From assembly GCA_910587765.1 (NCBI GenBank), contig CAJUNR010000003.1:62001-126000 (forward strand): DNA of 64,000 nucleotides, given 5' to 3'. The DNA is from an uncultured Lachnospiraceae bacterium (GTDB lineage Bacteria > Bacillota > Clostridia > Lachnospirales > Lachnospiraceae). A model generated the notes under the pieces. The model was not told the origin of the DNA. It saw nothing but the letters and a program-made list of their open reading frames with translations, and did no database searches. Positions 8,560 through 16,517 of the stretch are shown piece after piece (position 1 is the first letter of the stretch; each line of letters begins with the position of its first letter). A program made the translations under genes and the position numbers.

Positions 8560-10062
8560 ATGAACAGAGCAGCAGGCATCTTACTTTCGGTTTCCAGCCT
8601 GCCCGGGCGTTTCGGGATCGGATGCTTTTCCAAAAGCGCCTATGATTTTGTGGACTGGCTGAAGGAGGCAGGGCAGACCTACTGGCAGATCCTGCCGCTG
8701 GGGCCCACCAGTTACGGGGATTCGCCCTATCAGTCTTTTTCCACCTTTGCGGGAAATCCGTATTATATCAGTCTGGATGAGCTGATTGAGGAAGGCGTAT
8801 TGACGGAAAAGGAGTGCAAAAGCGCGGATTTCGGCAAAAAGGCGGACGACATTGACTACGAGAAGGTCTATAAAAAGCGTTATCCCCTGCTGCGCAAAGC
8901 CTATGAGCGCAGCAACATCAGCGAGAATGCAGATTACGTGCGCTTCGTGGAGGAGAACCGCTGGTGGCTTGCGGATTACGCGCTGTTTATGGCGGTAAAG
9001 GACCGCTTCCAGGGGGCGCCCTGGACCGAGTGGGCCGAGGACATCCGTCTGCGGTGGGCCAACGCCATGGATTACTACCGCAGAGAGCTGTATTACGACA
9101 TAGAGTTCCAGCAGTATCTTCAGTACAAGTTTTTCAGTCAGTGGAGACGGTTGAAGGCCTACGCCAATGAAAGAGGCATCCGCATCATCGGGGACATCCC
9201 GATCTATGTGGCGATGGACAGCGCCGACACCTGGGCGCATCCGGAATTGTTCCAACTGGATGAGAACAATGTGCCTACCGCCGTGGCCGGATGCCCGCCG
9301 GACGGATTTTCCGCGGACGGGCAGCTCTGGGGCAATCCTCTCTATCGGTGGGACTACCACAAAAATACCGGTTACGACTGGTGGATGTCCCGGCTGTGGT
9401 ACTGTTTCCAGATGTATGACGTGGTGCGGATCGATCATTTCCGCGGGTTTGACGAATATTATTCGATTCCGTTCGGAGCGGAGAACGCGAAGGACGGGCA
9501 CTGGGAGAAAGGTCCCGGCATTGGTCTGTTCCGCTGCATGGAACAACGGCTGGGCCGGCATCAGGTGATCGCGGAGGATCTGGGCTATGTGACGGATTCG
9601 GTGCGGGAGCTGGTGAGAGAGAGCGGTTTCCCGGGCATGAAAGTGCTGGAATTTGCCTTCGATTCCCGGGACTCCGGTTCGGCAAACGACTATCTTCCGC
9701 ACAATTATATCGAGAACAGCGTCGCCTACACGGGGACGCATGACAACGAGACGATCACCGGCTGGTTCAAGAGCATCACAAAGGAAGAGCGGCAGATGGC
9801 CAGAGACTATCTGTGCGACCAGCACACGCCGGCGAAGGATCTGTACAAATCGTTCATCGCGCTGGTGATGCGCAGTTGTTCCGGAATGTGCATCATTCCC
9901 ATGCAGGACTATATGGGCCTTCCGAACCGGTGTCGTATGAATCAGCCTTCCACCCTGGGCACCAACTGGAAGTGGCGGCTGGTCAAGGGAGAGCTGTCGG
10001 AAGAGCTGAAAGAAGAGATTCTGGCGGTGACGAAACGGTACGGACGGATGAACTGGCAGTAA
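8560..10062 (+). CDS. malQ: 4-alpha-glucanotransferase (amylomaltase, GH77)
   Basis: A 500-residue GH77 enzyme that transfers 1,4-alpha-glucan segments between maltodextrins and releases glucose. The family signatures are all present: the N-terminal GILLSVSSLP, SPYQSFSTFAGNPYYISL, the catalytic nucleophile in VRIDHFRGFDEYY, the acid/base in IAEDLGYV, and the stabilising Asp in TGTHDNETITGW. Length is normal for the family. The ATG follows GAGAGGAG at good spacing, 15 bases after the EEP gene, so the two are likely co-transcribed. With the PTS permease it suggests breakdown of maltodextrin or stored glycogen to glucose. Confidence 0.97.
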   Translation: MNRAAGILLSVSSLPGRFGIGCFSKSAYDFVDWLKEAGQTYWQILPLGPTSYGDSPYQSFSTFAGNPYYISLDELIEEGVLTEKECKSADFGKKADDIDYEKVYKKRYPLLRKAYERSNISENADYVRFVEENRWWLADYALFMAVKDRFQGAPWTEWAEDIRLRWANAMDYYRRELYYDIEFQQYLQYKFFSQWRRLKAYANERGIRIIGDIPIYVAMDSADTWAHPELFQLDENNVPTAVAGCPPDGFSADGQLWGNPLYRWDYHKNTGYDWWMSRLWYCFQMYDVVRIDHFRGFDEYYSIPFGAENAKDGHWEKGPGIGLFRCMEQRLGRHQVIAEDLGYVTDSVRELVRESGFPGMKVLEFAFDSRDSGSANDYLPHNYIENSVAYTGTHDNETITGWFKSITKEERQMARDYLCDQHTPAKDLYKSFIALVMRSCSGMCIIPMQDYMGLPNRCRMNQPSTLGTNWKWRLVKGELSEELKEEILAVTKRYGRMNWQ

Positions 10063-10086
10063 AGAATATTTGTACACTGATTCTGC

Positions 10087-10965
10087 TCACGTCCGCCGCC
10101 AGAGCAGAAGGTTGTCTTCAAACAGGACGTTCAGCCGGCCGGTATCTTTCAGCCAGGCCAGATAGGAGCGGACCGTGCTGCCGACCAGGACGTACTGTTC
10201 AAAATTCATAGTCAGTCCATAGCCGGAAAACAGTTTCTGCAAGATTGTCTCAAAGCAGAGCGGTTCCCGGCAGAGGTCCGTGATCCGGTCCGCGATCTCG
10301 AGCACTTTGTCGATGTTGTACTGGGCGAGCGCGGAGATGTCTTCCGACGCCTGGGCGTGGGCCGGTACGAACATCCTGCCCGGCAGTGTCTTCACCATCT
10401 GCAGGGTATCCAGGTAAGCGGCGGCGTCGTAGAGAAAGCTGATCTGGTATTTGTCGAGCGTTTCCCTGCTGGAGAGGCAGTCCGCCAGATAGACGACGCC
10501 GTCTCCGGTCCGGTACCCCACCATATCGAAGAAATGTCCCGGCAGCGGGAGGATCTCAAAGCCTTCCGGCAGACAGTCCTCTGTGAGCTCCCGGGCGTCG
10601 CTTTCCTGGGCGAGGAGGAATTTGTGCCGCAGATCTTTGCAGGGAAAGCCGCCGTACAGAAAGGACGGTTCCAGGACGGGATGGCGGGTGAAGGCGCAGT
10701 CGATTCCCGGCGCGTAGATCCGGCACCCGGTCTGGCTCTGCAGATACCGGTTGCCGCCGATGTGATCGGCGTTGGAGTGCGTGTTGTAGATGGCGGTGAG
10801 ACGCCAGCCGTTTTTGTCCAGAATCTGCCGGATTTTCCGGCCCGCGTCCTTATCGTTTCCGCTGTCGATCAGGCAGACTTCCTGATCGTTCAGCCGTACT
10901 AGCCCGATCTTCGCCGGACTCTGAATGTAATAGCTCTGTTCCGAGACTTGAATCAGTTCATACAT
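10087..10965 (-). CDS. Metallo-beta-lactamase-fold hydrolase
   Basis: A 292-residue cytoplasmic MBL-fold protein. The metal site reads THSNADHIGGN, so the second His of the canonical HxHxDH motif is Asn; later ligands seem present (PGHFFDMVGYR and VYLADCL), and VCLIDSGND forms the first strand. The start is the ATG at 10965, preceded by AGAGG; the longer open frame upstream has an unlikely composition. A C-terminal helical domain (about residues 210-292) may bind substrate or DNA. The reaction cannot be assigned; glyoxalase-II-like thioesterase or lactonase activity is possible. It faces malQ tail-to-tail. Confidence 0.88.
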   Translation of the reverse strand: MYELIQVSEQSYYIQSPAKIGLVRLNDQEVCLIDSGNDKDAGRKIRQILDKNGWRLTAIYNTHSNADHIGGNRYLQSQTGCRIYAPGIDCAFTRHPVLEPSFLYGGFPCKDLRHKFLLAQESDARELTEDCLPEGFEILPLPGHFFDMVGYRTGDGVVYLADCLSSRETLDKYQISFLYDAAAYLDTLQMVKTLPGRMFVPAHAQASEDISALAQYNIDKVLEIADRITDLCREPLCFETILQKLFSGYGLTMNFEQYVLVGSTVRSYLAWLKDTGRLNVLFEDNLLLWRRT

Positions 10966-11153
10966 GATGTTACCTCTTTGCATCTTTTTTGTTTCTAGCC
11001 TATCATAGCATAGATGTCCGCCGTTTGCAAATTGCCGGAGGCTTTGAGGAAGCGGTGGCGGAATCGGCGCTTCCTTATAAAAAAGAGAAAAACAAAGGTC
11101 TGTAAAGGTATAATTTTGCTGCGGCCTGCGCATCCTGTCACTGAGGTGATAAG

Positions 11154-11336
11154 ATGTTGAAGAAAAGAGACCTGCCCATCGGCTTTACGATGGAGCTTGC
11201 GCAGCATGCGGATATCCTGATCCGTTTCAGCCATCTGTCGGAGGCGGAGCAGAACAAGATCATAGACGGAGCAAAAAACGTCACTTCCCGCGAAGGGATG
11301 CGGGAATATGTGGAGAATCTGTTTTCATGCAGGTGA
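11154..11336 (+). CDS. Small conserved clostridial protein (60 aa)
   Basis: A 60-residue soluble, helix-rich protein starting ATG at 11154 after GAGGTGATAAG. The pattern LPIGFTMELAQHADILIRFS, then a Glu-rich helix and a C-terminal EYVENL, resembles short hypothetical proteins I recall as widespread in clostridia; no function is known. It ends just before the TPP riboswitch promoter. Codon use is like its neighbours and the ribosome site is strong, so it is very probably translated. Confidence 0.75.
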   Translation: MLKKRDLPIGFTMELAQHADILIRFSHLSEAEQNKIIDGAKNVTSREGMREYVENLFSCR

Positions 11337-11351
11337 CATGAAAAATTTCAG

Positions 11352-11380
11352 TTGCAAAACGGAAAAATTCGCTTTATAAT
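11352..11380 (+). promoter_or_regulatory. Predicted promoter of the thiamin operon
   Basis: TTGCAA at 11352-11357 and a consensus TATAAT at 11375-11380 are separated by 17 bases. The expected start near 11388 places the TPP riboswitch at the 5' end of the transcript. Confidence 0.8.
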
Positions 11381-11401
11381 AAATCCGTAACAACATATTG
11401 G

Positions 11402-11489
11402 AGAGGGGAGCTGGCAGTAAGCCGGCTGAGAGGAAGCTGTTGCGCTTCGACCCGTAACCTGATTTGGATAATGCCAACGTAGGGATGAG
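11402..11489 (+). promoter_or_regulatory. TPP riboswitch (THI element)
   Basis: The aptamer is recognised by its conserved blocks in order: GAGGGGAGC, the pyrimidine-binding GGCTGAGAGG, the variable helix, then ACCCGTAACCTGATTTGG, ATAATGCCAACGTAGGGA. It binds thiamin pyrophosphate. The terminators at 11521 and 11583 indicate control by premature termination of the five-gene thi operon downstream when TPP is plentiful. Confidence 0.97.
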
Positions 11490-11520
11490 GACTGTATGAT
11501 CGGACTGTACGATCTGACGG

Positions 11521-11549
11521 AAGAGGCGCCTGCGGCGTCTCTTTTTTTT
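11521..11549 (+). terminator. Riboswitch-controlled intrinsic terminator
   Basis: AGAGGCGCC and GGCGTCTCT form a 9-bp stem (one G-U) with a 3-base loop, followed by a run of T. It lies about 32 bases after the TPP aptamer, the position expected of the expression platform. Confidence 0.9.
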
Positions 11550-11582
11550 AGATACGGCGGGGGGTCGGCGGAACCGGATGAG

Positions 11583-11608
11583 AAAGATGCCTGCGTGCAT
11601 CTTTTTTT
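11583..11608 (+). terminator. Second terminator-like hairpin in the thi leader
   Basis: AAAGATGC, a 6-base loop and GCATCTTT followed by more T form a short intrinsic-terminator-like hairpin 34 bases after the first one. It may back up the riboswitch terminator; alternatively it belongs to the adjoining repeat element. Confidence 0.6.
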
Positions 11609-11611
11609 GAT

Positions 11612-11741
11612 GCGCAGGGGTGCGTAAGGAGATCTGCTGCTTTGCAGCACGCACCCTGCGCGGCGATCAGGGAAGAAATCTTCTCTGATCGATTGTACAC
11701 GGGCGTCCAGAGGAAGGATGTCAGCACGCTGACGGATGCCC
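11612..11741. repeat. Multi-hairpin intergenic repeat, family 2, copy 1
   Basis: Three stem-loops in a row lie in the thi leader. GCGCAGGGGTGCGT (from 11612) pairs with ACGCACCCTGCGC (to 11661), with an inner GCTGCTTTGCAGC. CGATCAGGGAAGA pairs with TCTTCTCTGATCG around 11664-11692. GGGCGTCC (11701) pairs with GGATGCCC (to 11741) around TGTCAGCACGCTGAC. The last two modules recur at 22001 in reverse order, and related GGACGCCC and GGGCAGGGAA hairpins occur at 34275; an imperfect pair is at 24225. Confidence 0.75.
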
Positions 11742-11802
11742 GATGATCCGTTTTTCTTCGGAGATACGGCGGCAGAAATCCGGGCAAGGAGGATTTACGA
11801 TT

Positions 11803-12342
11803 ATGAAACAGGAAACCGCGAAACCAAAAAACGCAAAACAAAAAGAGACGACGCGGAAGCTGGCGTTCGCCGGGCTTCTGACGGCGCTGGCGGCGGCGGG
11901 AAGTCTGCTGAGCATCCCGGTGGCGGGGAGCCGGTGCGCGCCGGTGCAGCACATGGTCAATGTTCTGGCAGCGGTCACGCTGGGGCCGTGGTGGGGCTTT
12001 GCCGTTGCCTTCTGCGCAAGTACGATCCGGAATCTGACAGGACTGGGAACGCTGATGGCGTATCCCGGGAGCATGGCGGGCGCGCTTCTATGCGGTTTGA
12101 TATTCAGGAAGACAGGGAACCTGTCCTGGACCTGCATGGCGGAGACGGCGGGAACGAGTATTCTGGGAGGGCTGATGGCGTATCCGGTGGCAAAATATCT
12201 GATGGGGGCCGGCCCGGCGGGGTTTGCGGTCTATGTCGTTCCCTTTTTCATCTCCACGGCGGCCGGGAGCGTCCTGGCCTTCGGGATGATCACGGCGCTG
12301 GAGAAGGGAAAGATTCTGGAGCCGTTCCGGGGGATGAGGTAG
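11803..12342 (+). CDS. thiW: ThiW, thiamin-precursor ECF transporter S component
   Basis: A 179-residue membrane protein with about five spans, the size of ECF S components. Conserved features of ThiW are visible: RKLAFAGLLTALAAAGSLLS at the N terminus, GSRCAPVQHMVNVLAAVTLG and a loop GTLMAYPGSMAGALLCG. It is thought to bring in the thiazole precursor together with the general EcfA/A'/T module, which is not in this window. The start at 11803 follows AGGAGG; the longer frame from 11743 lies in the leader. First gene of the riboswitch-controlled operon, 4 bases before thiM, which salvages the same precursor. Confidence 0.92.
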   Translation: MKQETAKPKNAKQKETTRKLAFAGLLTALAAAGSLLSIPVAGSRCAPVQHMVNVLAAVTLGPWWGFAVAFCASTIRNLTGLGTLMAYPGSMAGALLCGLIFRKTGNLSWTCMAETAGTSILGGLMAYPVAKYLMGAGPAGFAVYVVPFFISTAAGSVLAFGMITALEKGKILEPFRGMR

Positions 12343-12346
12343 AGCG

Positions 12347-13168
12347 ATGACACGGGAAATATGGCTGCGGAAGCTGAGAGAGAACGCGCCCGGAGTGCAT
12401 TGCCTGACCAATCCGGTCACGATGCAGGATGTGGCGAACGTGCTTCTGGCCGCGGGAGGCAGCGCCGTCATGGGGCGGGAACCGTCGGAAGTACGGACGC
12501 TTACCGCCCTCAGTCAGGCGACGCTTCTGAACACCGGGGTTCCGGATGAGGCGAAGCTGCGTGCCTGGGTGCTGGCCGGGAGGAAGGCGAATGAGCTCGG
12601 GCGTCCGGTGGTGCTCGACCCGGCGGGCGTGGGCGCCAGTCTCTTCCGGAGAAATGCCGTCGCGCATGTGCGCAGGGAAGTAAAGCTGTCTCTTATCCGC
12701 TGCAATCAGGAGGAAGCCTGCGCGCTTCTGGAAGAGAGAAGCGGTACGTCGGGAGGCGTGGAGAGCAGTGTGGAACTGGAACAGACGGCGCAGATGGAGC
12801 TGGCGGACCGTCTGGCGGGAGCCTGCGGCTGCGCGGTTTTGATCAGCGGAAAAACCGACGCGGTGTCGGACGGAGGACGTCGGATGTTTCTGACCGGCGG
12901 GGATGCGAGGATCCGGCGGATCTCCGGCGGCGGCTGCATGCTGTCCGCGCTCTGCGCGCTGTTTGCCGGAGCGGGGCTTGCGCCTTACGAGGCGGCGTGC
13001 GCGGCGGGAAGCATCTGGAAAGAGAGCGCCCGGCTTGCCGGAGCGCGGACGGACCGGGCGGGAGGCGGGATCGGCAGTTTTCACATCGCCCTGTTCGACG
13101 CGCTGGAGGAACTCTGCGGCAGCCGGGACGAAAGCTGTGCCGGAACAAAAGAGAAGGAACAGGAGTGA
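12347..13168 (+). CDS. thiM: Hydroxyethylthiazole kinase
   Basis: A 273-residue kinase that phosphorylates 4-methyl-5-(2-hydroxyethyl)thiazole for thiamin salvage. Family motifs: VHCLTNPVTMQDVANVLLAA near the N terminus, PSEVRTLTALSQATLLNTG, VVLDPAGVGAS, and the ATP-site ISGKTDAVSDG. The catalytic-loop region ISGGGCMLSALCALFAG corresponds to the ribokinase-like GCxLxA motif. Length is typical. The gene lies directly after thiW and four bases before the GTG of thiE, so uptake, phosphorylation and coupling of the thiazole are encoded in order. Confidence 0.95.
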   Translation: MTREIWLRKLRENAPGVHCLTNPVTMQDVANVLLAAGGSAVMGREPSEVRTLTALSQATLLNTGVPDEAKLRAWVLAGRKANELGRPVVLDPAGVGASLFRRNAVAHVRREVKLSLIRCNQEEACALLEERSGTSGGVESSVELEQTAQMELADRLAGACGCAVLISGKTDAVSDGGRRMFLTGGDARIRRISGGGCMLSALCALFAGAGLAPYEAACAAGSIWKESARLAGARTDRAGGGIGSFHIALFDALEELCGSRDESCAGTKEKEQE

Positions 13169-13172
13169 AAAT

Positions 13173-13859
13173 GTGAAGTTTGACAGGAAAATGCTGACCT
13201 TGTACGCCGTGACCGACAGGCGCTGTCTGCGGCCGGGAGAGCGTCTGGAGGAAGCGGTGGAGGAAATTATAAAGGCAGGCGTAACCTGCGTCCAGCTTCG
13301 GGAGAAAAAGCTGGACGGGGAAGCGTTTTTGAAGGAGGCGGAAAGTCTGGCGGCGGTGTGCCGCAGATACCGGGTTCCGCTGATCATCAACGACCGGCCC
13401 GAGATTGCCCGGGCTGTGGGAGCGGACGGCGTGCATGTGGGGCAGTCGGATATGGAGATTGGAAAGGCGCGGGAGCTTCTGGGAGAAGACTGCATCATCG
13501 GCGGCAGCGTCCACAGCGTGGAGGAAGCCCTGGCTGCGCAGGCGGCGGGGGCGGATTATATCGGGTGCGGCGCCGTCTTCGGCAGCCGGACGAAGCCGGA
13601 CGCGTCCGTCCTGCCGTACGATGAGCTGAGGGCGATCTGCCGGGCGGCGGAGGTTCCGGCGGTGGCTATCGGCGGAATCAACCGGGAAAATGTAAGGCGG
13701 CTGGTCGGTTCCGGCATCGCCGGTATTGCCGCGGTCGGCGCGCTCTTCGCCGGCGCGGACCGGGCGGCGGATGTGCGGGAGCTTCTGGCGGCGGTACGGG
13801 AACTGCAGCGGCATCCGCACGACACCGAACATCTGCCTGCCGGCGGCGGGCGGTCGTGA
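13173..13859 (+). CDS. thiE: Thiamin-phosphate synthase
   Basis: A 228-residue TIM-barrel enzyme that couples hydroxymethylpyrimidine diphosphate and thiazole phosphate to thiamin phosphate. Visible motifs: LYAVTDRRCL, VTCVQLREKKLDGEAF, PLIINDRPEIARAVGADGVH followed by VGQSDM, the phosphate-binding loop residues IGGSVHSVEEA, and IGCGAVFGSRTK. I start it at the GTG at 13173, seven bases after AGGAG, since homologues carry the extra N-terminal KFD; an ATG at 13191 is poorly placed. The C-terminal 15 residues (RHPHDTEHLPAGG) look unconserved. Confidence 0.94.
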   Translation: MKFDRKMLTLYAVTDRRCLRPGERLEEAVEEIIKAGVTCVQLREKKLDGEAFLKEAESLAAVCRRYRVPLIINDRPEIARAVGADGVHVGQSDMEIGKARELLGEDCIIGGSVHSVEEALAAQAAGADYIGCGAVFGSRTKPDASVLPYDELRAICRAAEVPAVAIGGINRENVRRLVGSGIAGIAAVGALFAGADRAADVRELLAAVRELQRHPHDTEHLPAGGGRS

Positions 13860-13889
13860 AACGGCGCTTTGACGGTACGGGAGGCAGAG

Positions 13890-14786
13890 ATGAAAACAGT
13901 ATTGACGATTGCGGGGAGCGATCCCTGCGGAGGAGCGGGGATTCAGGCGGACATCAAGACGATGACGGTCAACGGCGTATACGCCATGAGCGTGGTGACG
14001 GCTCTGACCGTACAGAATACGACCGGAGTGCACGGGATTCTGGAGGTTCCAGCGGAATTTGTGAAAGCGCAGATGGACGATGTCTTTACGGATATTCGTC
14101 CGGATGCGGTCAAGATCGGGATGCTTCCTTCCGAAGCGGTCATAAAAGCGGTGGCAGAAAAGCTGAGAGAATATCAGGCGGGGCCGGTCGTCCTCGACCC
14201 GGTACTGGCGTCCACCGGCGGCATCAGGCTGACGGAAGCGGCGGCGGTGCGGACGCTGCAGGAGGAGCTTTTTCCGCTGGCGGCGCTGATTACGCCGAAT
14301 CTGCCGGAGACGGAAGCGCTGACCGGAAGGAAGATCGTCAGCCGAAGAGAGATGGAGCAGGCGGCCGGGCTTCTGTCCGAGCGCTGGCGCTGCGCCGTAC
14401 TGTGCAAAGGCGGACACCGTGTTTCCGACGCGGACGACCTTCTGTACGCGGACGGGGAGGCCCGGTGGATTGCGGGAAAAAGGATCGACAATCCCAACAC
14501 CCACGGGACCGGCTGTACCCTGTCCAGCGCCATTGCCGGCAATCTGGCCAAAGGGGACGGTCTTTATGAAGCGGTCGGAAAGGCGAAGGATTATCTGAAC
14601 CGCGTGCTGTCCGCGCGGCTTGCTCTGGGAAAAGGGATCGGACCCATGGCCCACGCGTATCCGTTTGTCGGAGGGAGCGTACCGCCTGGAAGCAGGGAAA
14701 CAGAAGCGGCGCTGCCGCCGATCCCATGCCACCGGGCTGACATTGGCTGTGTGAAAAGTAACGAAGCAGCGGACGAGAAAGGATAA
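13890..14786 (+). CDS. thiD: Hydroxymethylpyrimidine (phosphate) kinase with an extended C terminus
   Basis: ThiD phosphorylates HMP and HMP phosphate. The ribokinase-like fold is clear from VLTIAGSDPCGGAGIQADIK, MTVNGVYAMSVVTALTVQNT, VVLDPVLASTGG, LITPNLPETEALTG, and the anion-hole motif NPNTHGTGCTLSSAIAGNLA. The start at 13890 has GGGAGG 5 bases upstream. The protein is 298 residues, about 30 longer than usual. The extra tail after GPMAHAYPF is encoded by DNA that carries GTGTGAAAAGTAAC (14749-14762), the outer end of the intergenic repeat family, so the tail probably comes from a repeat inserted at the old stop. Confidence 0.94.
   Translation: MKTVLTIAGSDPCGGAGIQADIKTMTVNGVYAMSVVTALTVQNTTGVHGILEVPAEFVKAQMDDVFTDIRPDAVKIGMLPSEAVIKAVAEKLREYQAGPVVLDPVLASTGGIRLTEAAAVRTLQEELFPLAALITPNLPETEALTGRKIVSRREMEQAAGLLSERWRCAVLCKGGHRVSDADDLLYADGEARWIAGKRIDNPNTHGTGCTLSSAIAGNLAKGDGLYEAVGKAKDYLNRVLSARLALGKGIGPMAHAYPFVGGSVPPGSRETEAALPPIPCHRADIGCVKSNEAADEKG
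14749..14762. repeat. Isolated end motif of repeat family 1 inside thiD
   Basis: GTGTGAAAAGTAAC is identical to the right outer end of element C (37355-37368, where the final C is the first base of the flanking repeat) and to 24272-24285. Here it is the only recognisable part of the element and is translated as part of the ThiD tail. Confidence 0.6.
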
Positions 14787-14802
14787 CGAGGAGGAACAGA
14801 GA

Positions 14803-16122
14803 ATGGACGGAAACGGCAATTATACGACACAGATGGACGCGGCGCGAAAGGGCATCGTGACGCCGCAGATGAAAATTGTGGCGGAAAAGGAAAAGATGTC
14901 TGCGGAGCGGATTAGGAAGCTGGTGGCGGAGGGGAAGGCGGTCATATGCGCCAACCGGCGTCATACCTGTCTGGACCCGGAAGGAGTCGGCAGTATGCTG
15001 CGCACGAAGGTAAATGTCAATCTGGGCGTATCCAGAGACTGCAAAGATTACGAAATCGAGATGGAGAAGGTGATGAGCGCCGTGAAACTGGGCGCGGAGG
15101 CGATCATGGATCTGTCCAGCCACGGCAATACGCAGCCGTTCCGGCGGAAGCTGACGGCGCAGTGTCCGGTGATGATCGGTACGGTTCCGGTCTACGACAG
15201 CGTCATTTATTATCAGCGGGATCTGTCGACGCTGAGCGCGAAGGATTTCGTGGACGTGGTGCGGCTTCACGCAGAGGACGGCGTGGATTTTGTGACGCTG
15301 CACTGCGGAATTACGAGAAAGACGATGGAACAGATCCGCACGCATAAGCGGAAGATGAATATCGTCAGCCGGGGCGGAAGCCTTGTCTTTGCCTGGATGA
15401 GCATGACGGGGGCGGAAAATCCGTTCTATGAACATTTTGACGAGATACTCGATATCTGCGAGGAGTACGACGTGACGGTCTCTCTGGGCGACGCCTGCCG
15501 GCCGGGATGTCTGGCGGACGCCACAGACGTATGCCAGATCGAAGAACTGGTCCGCCTGGGGGAACTGACGAAACGCGCGTGGGCGCACAATGTGCAGGTG
15601 ATGGTGGAAGGGCCGGGGCATGTGCCGCTTCATCAGGTGGCGGCCAATATGGAGATCCAGAAGAGCGTCTGCATGGGCGCGCCCTTCTATGTGCTGGGGC
15701 CGCTGGTGACGGACATTGCGCCGGGGTATGATCATATCACGGGCGCTATCGGGGGAGCTGTCGCCGCCATGCACGGAGCGGCGTTCCTCTGTTATGTAAC
15801 GCCTGCGGAACATCTGGCGCTGCCCGGGGTGGAAGACGTAAAACAGGGGATCATCGCTTCAAAGATCGCGGCGCACGCGGCGGACATCGCCAAAGGAATA
15901 CCGGGGGCGGAAGAGCGCGACGGACGGATGGCCGAAGCCCGCCGGGCGCTGGACTGGGAGGCGCAGTTTGCCTGCGCGCTGGACCCTGAAACTGCCAGGG
16001 CGATTCGGGACAGCCGGAAACCGGAAGACGATCACAGCGATACGTGCAGTATGTGCGGAAAATTCTGCGCGGTGCGCAGCATGAACAAAGCGCTGGCCGG
16101 GGAAGCGGTCGATATTCTGTAG
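14803..16122 (+). CDS. thiC: Phosphomethylpyrimidine synthase
   Basis: A 439-residue radical SAM enzyme converting aminoimidazole ribotide to HMP phosphate. Signatures include GSMLRTKVNVNLGVS, AIMDLSSHGN, GTVPVYDSV, DFVTLHCGITR, EYDVTVSLGDACRPGC, MVEGPGHVPLHQ, and the C-terminal cluster motif CSMCGKFCAVR (C-x2-C-x4-C) that holds the 4Fe-4S cluster. Length matches the shorter bacterial form. ATG follows GAGGAACAGAG. Last gene of the thi operon; with thiE and thiD it gives HMP synthesis, while the thiazole appears to be salvaged (thiW, thiM). The thiazole synthesis genes thiG, thiF and thiS are not in the window. Confidence 0.97.
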   Translation: MDGNGNYTTQMDAARKGIVTPQMKIVAEKEKMSAERIRKLVAEGKAVICANRRHTCLDPEGVGSMLRTKVNVNLGVSRDCKDYEIEMEKVMSAVKLGAEAIMDLSSHGNTQPFRRKLTAQCPVMIGTVPVYDSVIYYQRDLSTLSAKDFVDVVRLHAEDGVDFVTLHCGITRKTMEQIRTHKRKMNIVSRGGSLVFAWMSMTGAENPFYEHFDEILDICEEYDVTVSLGDACRPGCLADATDVCQIEELVRLGELTKRAWAHNVQVMVEGPGHVPLHQVAANMEIQKSVCMGAPFYVLGPLVTDIAPGYDHITGAIGGAVAAMHGAAFLCYVTPAEHLALPGVEDVKQGIIASKIAAHAADIAKGIPGAEERDGRMAEARRALDWEAQFACALDPETARAIRDSRKPEDDHSDTCSMCGKFCAVRSMNKALAGEAVDIL

Positions 16123-16151
16123 AATACGGCTCCGGTTCAGGGAGCGCAGAG

Positions 16152-16187
16152 AGACCCGCCGGGGATGCAGATCCTCTCGGCGGGTCT
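16152..16187 (+). terminator. Hairpin after thiC
   Basis: AGACCCGCCG (16152-16161) pairs with CGGCGGGTCT (16178-16187) 30 bases after the thiC stop. There is no T run, so this is a probable but unproven operon end. Confidence 0.5.
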
Positions 16188-16209
16188 GTCCGTAAACATG
16201 CGCGTTTTC

Positions 16210-16407
16210 CTAAATCCGGTATGCCACCAGCGCAACCCGTTCCTTTGTTTGTCTGGAAAGCTCTTCTTCCAGTTCGGTAAGTTTTTTCCGGCAGCTTTCG
16301 CTCAGATCGGCGTACCGATCCTCTTCTGCCAGCACCTGCGCCGCCCGGTCCGCCGCAGACTTGCAGCTTGCGGGCAGTCCGGTAACGGAAGACTGGATAT
16401 GCTGCAT
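16210..16407 (-). CDS. Small conserved helical protein (65 aa)
   Basis: A 65-residue charged, helical protein. The ATG at 16407 is preceded by a near-ideal AGGAGGTGA at 5 bases, which argues strongly for translation; the longer upstream frame lacks such a site. The sequence begins MQHIQSSVTGLPASCKSAAD and ends with a Lys/Glu-rich helix and RVALVAYRI. No known domain or membrane span was recognised. It lies alone on the minus strand between thiC and the secreted Cys/His-rich protein. Confidence 0.72.
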   Translation of the reverse strand: MQHIQSSVTGLPASCKSAADRAAQVLAEEDRYADLSESCRKKLTELEEELSRQTKERVALVAYRI

Positions 16408-16517
16408 CCGTCTCACCTCCTGTATCGGTTTTCCGGAACGGTCCGCGGCTTTCCGCGTCCCTCCCGGGAGCACGGATGTATACGGCCGTTCCTTTTGTTA
16501 GTATGTACCGGATCGCT

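Noticed and set aside
11548..11952. Open frame whose peptide resembles others at 21337-22137 (SVxxLTxFxxTPV-like segments)
   Set aside because: The shared peptide comes from translation of intergenic repeat family 2, not from a protein family.
12843..14819. 658-codon minus-strand open frame across thiM, thiE and thiD
   Set aside because: It crosses three clearly real thiamin genes and has low-complexity Arg/Pro-rich content.
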